A stretch of 10,948 bases of DNA, taken from NCBI GenBank assembly GCA_036940085.1, contig JALLBK010000818.1, positions 1 through 10,948 on the forward strand, written 5' to 3'. The notes under the pieces are model-generated. The model was not told the DNA's origin and searched no databases. It saw nothing but the letters and a program-made list of their open reading frames with translations. This document shows, one piece after another, positions 7,440 through 10,948 of this stretch; the stretch's first letter is position 1, and each line of letters begins with the position of its first letter. This stretch comes from Discostella pseudostelligera. Taxonomy: Eukaryota > Bacillariophyta > Thalassiosirophyceae > Thalassiosirales > Thalassiosiraceae. Made by a program: the position numbers and the translations under genes.

Positions 7440-7766
7440 GGTATGATATTATTATTATGGTCACTCTCTCTCTAGAGTGGCCGACGCGCGCGATGACGAT
7501 GCCGATGCGGTGGTTGAAGAAAGATCTGAACGCTTCCCGCCATACTCATCTTTTTATTTCCCGCCAAATCTTTGCCTTTCCCGCCATAAAGAGTGTGTCT
7601 GTCTTTCTCACCCCCGCCCAACGTGCCTATCGTACGCACCACACAAACTCCGCCAAACAACCACGCAAAGTATGGTAGCACTGCATGCAACTCCGCTTGC
7701 TTCGCCTTCGCGGCTCACTTTTTCTCAGCGTAGGGGAAATATTACTCGCTATTTTATTCTCGTGTA
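7440..7766. promoter_or_regulatory. Divergent promoter region between PAP/fibrillin and DDX3 genes
   Basis: 327 bp between opposed start codons. It carries a cluster of E2F-like motifs between 7533 and 7657 (separate entry), a CT/GA-rich element next to the PAP/fibrillin start (7461-7477), a GC-rich patch at 7480-7492 and a C-rich patch at 7611-7619. No convincing coding region is seen. Both genes may be driven from here. Which one the E2F-like sites serve cannot be told from sequence. Confidence 0.65.
7533..7585 (+). promoter_or_regulatory. Three tandem TTCCCGCC (E2F/DP-like) sites
   Basis: CTTCCCGCC lies at 7533-7541, TTTCCCGCC at 7557-7565 and TTTCCCGCC at 7577-7585, with starts 24 and 20 bp apart. 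The middle one extends to TTTCCCGCCAAA (7557-7568), a full match to the symmetric E2F/DP consensus TTTSSCGSSAAA. A fourth half-site, CCGCCAAA (TTTGGCGG on the minus strand), lies at 7650-7657. E2F/DP factors drive G1/S genes in eukaryotes, including algae. Binding here is inference from the motif. Confidence 0.6.
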
Positions 7767-10673
7767 ATGCAAAATGGTAAGGCCGTTATCATCGTTGCGC
7801 TCACGCCTATTAATTGGGGGTTGATTATTTGAATTGTTTGGGTGCAGCTTTTGGTGGAGAGGGAGGGTGGCGCGGTGGGACTATTAAGTGACAGGGTTGA
7901 ACACCGAGGCCTCGGCGGGGGGTGGGAGGGATTGCGGGGCCAAGTGGCCGGGGGGCTGCCAAGCTGTTCGTCGAGACCATGGACATCACTATTGGTAGTT
8001 ATTCAATTCTGCTCTGCATGGAGAGATGGTCTCTGATGGCGCAGCTTTGCGTCGTCGTCGTCGTCGCCATTGATGTGGACGTCGGTGATGACCACAAATA
8101 ACTGAATTTGAATTCCTGTCTAGATATACCAATTCCAATGTAGAAACAAGGACAGACGACGATGATTTAGTGCACTTTTTCAAGGAAGGGATGGGGATGA
8201 TCGCTTGCCAACGAAATATGCTCATTCCACTTGATCTCCCTCTTGATCATTATTTCTTCTAACACCACTCGATAATTATTGTCATTGCCATATTTCTTGA
8301 CAGGTGTCAAATACGTCCCGCCGCACCTGAGAAATCAGGGCGCAGGCGGACAGCAATCGGCTGATTCATCTTCTGCCCCACCCCCAAGTTCATCCTTTGG
8401 GGGTGGGGGAGGTGGCTATTCTTCCAGAGGAGGTGGTGGAGGAAGAGGTGGAGGTGGAGGATATGATCGTCGTGATGGAGGAGGATCCTATTCTGGTGGT
8501 GGGGGAAGGTCGTATGGTGGCGGAGGAGGAGGTGGATATGGTGGTGGCGGAGGAGGAGGCGATCGACGTCAGGACGGAGATGGATATCAGGCCCAGACGA
8601 ACAGTCGCTGGACGGATAGTGGAGGAGGTGGTGGTGGTGGATATGGCGGTGATCGTCGTGGTAAGGAAGGTCGTGATTTCATTTAGATTTAGCTCATATC
8701 GATTTCCTGCATCGACTACTCATTATTCTATACTTCTCTACTTTCATTCAAACACAAGGCGGTGGTGGGTATGGAGGTGGCGGTTACGGTGGCCGTGGTG
8801 GTCCTAGCCGCAATGAGGTAAGACCCCTATTTATGTGTGGTGCACTCTGAATGTATTGACACCATGCAAATCATCCTCAATTGCTTCGTCTTTGTTGTTT
8901 TTCTAGCGTGGATTTCATGGAGACATTCGCCCCGACAAGCGACTCGAACGTCAGCTATTCGAGCAGGAAATCCATCAAACCACCGGTATCAACTTTGACG
9001 CGTACGACAACATTCCCGTGGAGACATCTGGACACAATGTCCCCGATCCCATTGACTCATTCGAACCAGAGGTCATTGGCGAGGACTTGTACAGGAATGT
9101 TCAACTTTGTGGATACACCAAGCCCACACCGGTGCAAAAGTGGAGTATTCCCATTGCTTCTGCCAATCGCGACTTGATGGCATGTGCCCAGACTGGTTCC
9201 GGTAAGACTGCTGGGTTCTTATTCCCCATCATCATTACTATGCTGCGTAATGGCGGATCGGAACCCGAGGGCGGTGTTCGTGGAAAGCGTGTCTACCCCG
9301 AGTGTTTGGTATTGGCACCCACGCGTGAGCTTGCCTCTCAGATCCACGATGAGGCGCAAAAGTTCCTCTACTGCACTGGCATTGCTTCCGTGGTTGTGTA
9401 CGGAGGAGCGGATGTTCGTGATCAACTGCGTCAGATTGAGCGTGGTTGCGATTTGCTCGTGGCCACTCCTGGTCGGTTAGTCGATCTTATTGAACGCGGA
9501 CGATTGAGTATGGAGAATATTAAGTTCCTCGTGTTGGACGAAGCGGATCGCATGCTTGATATGGGATTTGAACCCCAGATTCGTCGTATCGTCGAGCAGG
9601 AAAACATGCCCCATGGCGATGGTGTCCGCCAGACAATGATGTTCAGTGCGACGTTCCCAGCGAATATTCAAAGACTTGCCGGTGATTTCATGGGTGATTA
9701 CGTCTTTCTCACCGTAGGTCGAGTGGGTAGCGCAAGCGAAAATGTAACTCAGTCGGTGGAGTATGTCGAACAGCGGGACAAGTTGGATCATTTGATGCGC
9801 TACTTGATGACTATCCAGGAGGGATTGATTTTGGTATTTGTCGAAACGAAGCGCAATTGTGATCATGTCGAGGATATGCTCTGTGGAAATGGCTTCCCCG
9901 CCTGCTCTATCCATGGTGATAAATCCCAACGTGAGCGTGAGGATTCATTGCGTCAATTCAAAACTGGTCGATGTCCAGTGTTGGTTGCGACGGATGTTGC
10001 CGCCCGCGGCTTGGACATACCCAATGTGATGCATGTTGTGAATTATGATTTGCCCACCAACATTGACGATTACGTCCATAGGATTGGACGAACTGGACGA
10101 GCTGGAAATACAGGAAGCGCGCTTTCTTTTGTTAATGATAAGAATGCCGGTGTGGTTAGGGAGCTTCGGGAATTGCTGGAAGAGAACAATCAAGAGGTCC
10201 CTAATTGGTTGAGGCAGATGAGCAGGTATGTGTGGAATGTGCAGTGTGAATAAATGCGAACTGTCCATCCTTTTTTTTGCGACTCACCATCGATGACGCT
10301 TTTCGTTATTGTTGCAGCTATGGTGGCCGTAGTGGAGGAGGTGGTGGAGGCGGAGGCAGGCGCGGAGGTGGCCGTGGTGGCGGTGCAAATTTTGGAAATC
10401 GTGATTACAGGCAGTCGAGTGGCAGCGGCAGGGGTGGAGGCCGTGGCGGCGGAAGTGGAGGTGGAGGTGGAGGTGGAGGCGGTAGCTATGGTGGTGGTGG
10501 GGGAGGATATGGTGGTGGCGGATATGGAGGTGAGTTCAGCGAGTTTGAGAATGAACATTTCCAACATTTGTAAATCATGACCTCAATTCTTCGTTTGCTG
10601 AACATTCTGTTTAGGTGGTGGATATGGAGGTGGAGGAGGAGGAGGAGGCAACTTCGGAAATGGTGCCTGGTAA
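7767..10673 (+). CDS. DDX3/Ded1-type DEAD-box RNA helicase, six exons
   Basis: An ATP-dependent RNA helicase that in this subfamily unwinds structured 5' UTRs during translation initiation and joins stress granules. Exons: 7767-7776, 8304-8660, 8759-8817, 8907-10225, 10318-10529, 10615-10673. All junctions are GT-AG and keep one frame, giving 671 residues (DDX3/Ded1 are about 600-660). The N-terminus has the eIF4E-binding-type KYVPPHLR (6-13), a Gly/Arg/Tyr tract, then NSRW (103-106), the DDX3 lead-in RLERQLF, and [14 protein letters not shown]. Core motifs: Q motif ending Q219, AQTGSGKT 236-243, PTRELA 280-285, TPGRL 329-333, DEAD 353-356, SAT 389-391, ARGLD around 508-512, HRIGRTGR 533-540; then [10 protein letters not shown] typical of DDX3. 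A second RGG/YGG tail ends in Trp. Exon 1 (10 coding bases, MQN plus the first base of a Gly codon) is the least certain part; it is chosen because its phase restores [10 protein letters not shown]. Exons 2-6 are strongly supported. Confidence 0.93.
7917..7939 (+). repeat. G-quadruplex motif in intron 1
   Basis: Four guanine runs of 6, 3, 3 and 4 are separated by loops of 1 (T), 1 (A) and 5 (ATTGC) bases, which fits the G3+N1-7 quadruplex pattern. It is on the transcribed-RNA sense strand of the helicase gene. Further G runs at 7816-7820 and 7950-7955 could take part. Confidence 0.75.
8051..8065 (+). repeat. (GTC)5 trinucleotide repeat in intron 1
   Basis: Five perfect GTC units followed by a degenerate GCC. 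It is a short microsatellite inside the presumed first intron, with no assigned role. Confidence 0.85.
8661..8758 (+). other. Intron 2 of the DDX3 gene (98 bp)
   Basis: Donor GTAAGG; acceptor ACACAAG. It splits a Gly codon (phase 1) within the N-terminal Gly-rich tract. Read through without splicing, the frame stops soon after [13 protein letters not shown]. Removal joins GGDRR to [12 protein letters not shown] in frame. Confidence 0.85.
8818..8906 (+). other. Intron 3 of the DDX3 gene (89 bp)
   Basis: Donor GTAAGA; acceptor TTTTTCTAG after a T-rich tract. It lies between codons (phase 0), joining GGPSRNE to [16 protein letters not shown], the conserved DDX3 lead-in. Confidence 0.88.
10226..10317 (+). 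other. Intron 4 of the DDX3 gene (92 bp)
   Basis: Donor GTATGT; acceptor TTGTTGCAG. Phase 2; it splits the Ser codon after NWLRQMS, exactly between the helicase core and the C-terminal Gly-rich tail. Retention would give a short end (RYVWNVQCE, stop) lacking the whole tail. Confidence 0.9.
10530..10614 (+). other. Intron 5 of the DDX3 gene (85 bp)
   Basis: Donor GTGAGT; acceptor CTGTTTAG. Phase 1; it splits a Gly codon in the C-terminal tail. Retention would replace the final 18 residues, ending NFGNGAW, with a short acidic end ([13 protein letters not shown], stop). Confidence 0.88.
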
Positions 10674-10948
10674 AATGAAAAAGTCGCTTCATTACTCGTT
10701 TGGAATTTTGGGTTCATTTCCCGCTTAGTGTCTACGTTCACTGCTGGTTGTATTAAGTAGGTAGTCGCAATAAGCTTGTAGTAAATGATCATGCCTCACC
10801 GTGAAGTTTTATTAATGAAATTACTTGATCATATCGTCAATAGTCGTCAATCACCACCAAACTAGATACTACAATAAACAATAATCAGGCATCAGGCCAT
10901 GTCTGGAGGCAGAAAATTTTGAGTACTCAAATCGACTTGCGTACCCCT
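10674..10948. other. DDX3 3' UTR and downstream flank
   Basis: No coding region is supported. AATAAA at 10873-10878 is 200 bp after the stop codon and is the best candidate poly(A) signal for the helicase transcript; on the opposite strand AATAAA reads across about 10805-10811. TTTCCCGC, an E2F-like core, occurs at 10717-10724. Confidence 0.45.

Larger units (their letters stand above)
7777..8303 (+). other. Intron 1 of the DDX3 gene (long, G-rich, about 527 bp)
   Basis: Donor GTAAGG at 7777; acceptor TTCTTGACAG ending at 8303. It is five to six times longer than the gene's other introns. It holds a guanine-run cluster (G runs at 7816-7820, 7917-7922, 7924-7926, 7928-7930, 7936-7939 and 7950-7955), the palindrome GAGGCCTC near 7907, an 8-bp inverted pair GAGACCAT (7973-7980) and ATGGTCTC (8026-8033), and (GTC)5 at 8051-8065. 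No coding region or known ncRNA was recognised. A box C-like GTGATGA at 8085-8091 has no convincing partner at snoRNA spacing. An extra 5' exon inside this stretch cannot be excluded. Confidence 0.65.

Noticed and set aside
8019..8102. Short ATG frame (about 27 codons) with a poly-Val stretch inside intron 1
   Set aside because: The Val run is only the (GTC)5 repeat, and there is no splice phase or homology support.
8085..8105. Box C-like GTGATGA followed by CTGA, as a possible C/D snoRNA in intron 1
   Set aside because: The two boxes are only about 10 bases apart, and no terminal stem or second box pair at suitable spacing was found.
8279..8686. Uninterrupted frame that could be read as a small glycine-rich protein gene
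   Set aside because: Its apparent start is TTG inside a splice acceptor tract. [12 protein letters not shown] and phase continuity show it is exon 2 of the DDX3 gene running into intron 2.
8397..8807. Val/Glu-rich frame over the Gly-rich exons, and Ser/Thr/Ala-rich minus-strand frame at 10190-10567
   Set aside because: Both are frame shadows of GGN-repeat coding DNA.
9018..10253. Helicase read as a gene starting at 9018 and stopping at 10253
   Set aside because: Position 9018 is GTG, and the conserved RLERQLF...[14 protein letters not shown] lead-in lies upstream in frame. The end runs into intron 4 after a clear GTATGT donor.

Overview
The window reads as nuclear DNA of a photosynthetic stramenopile, most likely a diatom and possibly a centric one. 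The evidence is: (i) short spliceosomal GT-AG introns (four of 85-98 bp) in an otherwise compact gene layout; (ii) a pentatricopeptide repeat (PPR) protein whose N-terminus is a signal peptide ending in a VSA|F junction followed by a basic, Pro/Arg-rich stretch, the bipartite plastid-targeting signature of algae with secondary red plastids; (iii) a PAP/fibrillin plastid lipid-associated protein; (iv) a type II membrane protein that looks like an algal RgpF-type glycosyltransferase. The taxonomic call is inference, since there is no rRNA or other marker in the window.

Five protein genes lie in strict alternating orientation (+ - + - +). (1) 422-1522, +: type II membrane, heavily N-glycosylated glycosyltransferase-like protein. 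(2) 1801-3480, -: plastid-targeted PPR RNA-binding protein with at least seven extended repeats. (3) 3935-6445, +: an N-terminal MYND zinc finger joined to a UBE3D/Ipa1-type HECT_2 domain. (4) 6633-7439, -: PAP/fibrillin protein. (5) 7767-10673, +: a six-exon DDX3/Ded1 DEAD-box RNA helicase of 671 residues with Gly/Arg/Tyr-rich tails at both ends. The exon model was built by hand from splice sites and reading phase.

Alternation produces two divergent promoter regions and two convergent 3' junctions. The promoter regions are 3481-3934 (PPR and MYND-HECT_2) and 7440-7766 (PAP/fibrillin and DDX3). The junctions are 1523-1800 and 6446-6632. The 7440-7766 promoter holds a cluster of E2F-like sites, one a full symmetric match to TTTSSCGSSAAA. 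The 3481-3934 promoter is bracketed by an 11-bp perfect inverted repeat and is rich in GTCTG/CAGAC and TGACG elements. DDX3 intron 1 is about 527 bp, five to six times longer than its other introns, and contains a strong G-quadruplex motif in the sense strand.

Functionally three genes concern RNA: an organelle RNA-binding PPR protein, a cytoplasmic mRNA helicase, and a UBE3D/Ipa1 relative whose family is linked to mRNA 3'-end processing. The other two concern plastid lipid structures and surface or secreted glycans. There is no sign of an operon, mobile element, CRISPR array, tRNA or rRNA. Nothing here forms an obvious new multi-gene system. The most notable items are the MYND+HECT_2 fusion, the E2F-like promoter cluster and the unusual first intron of the helicase gene.
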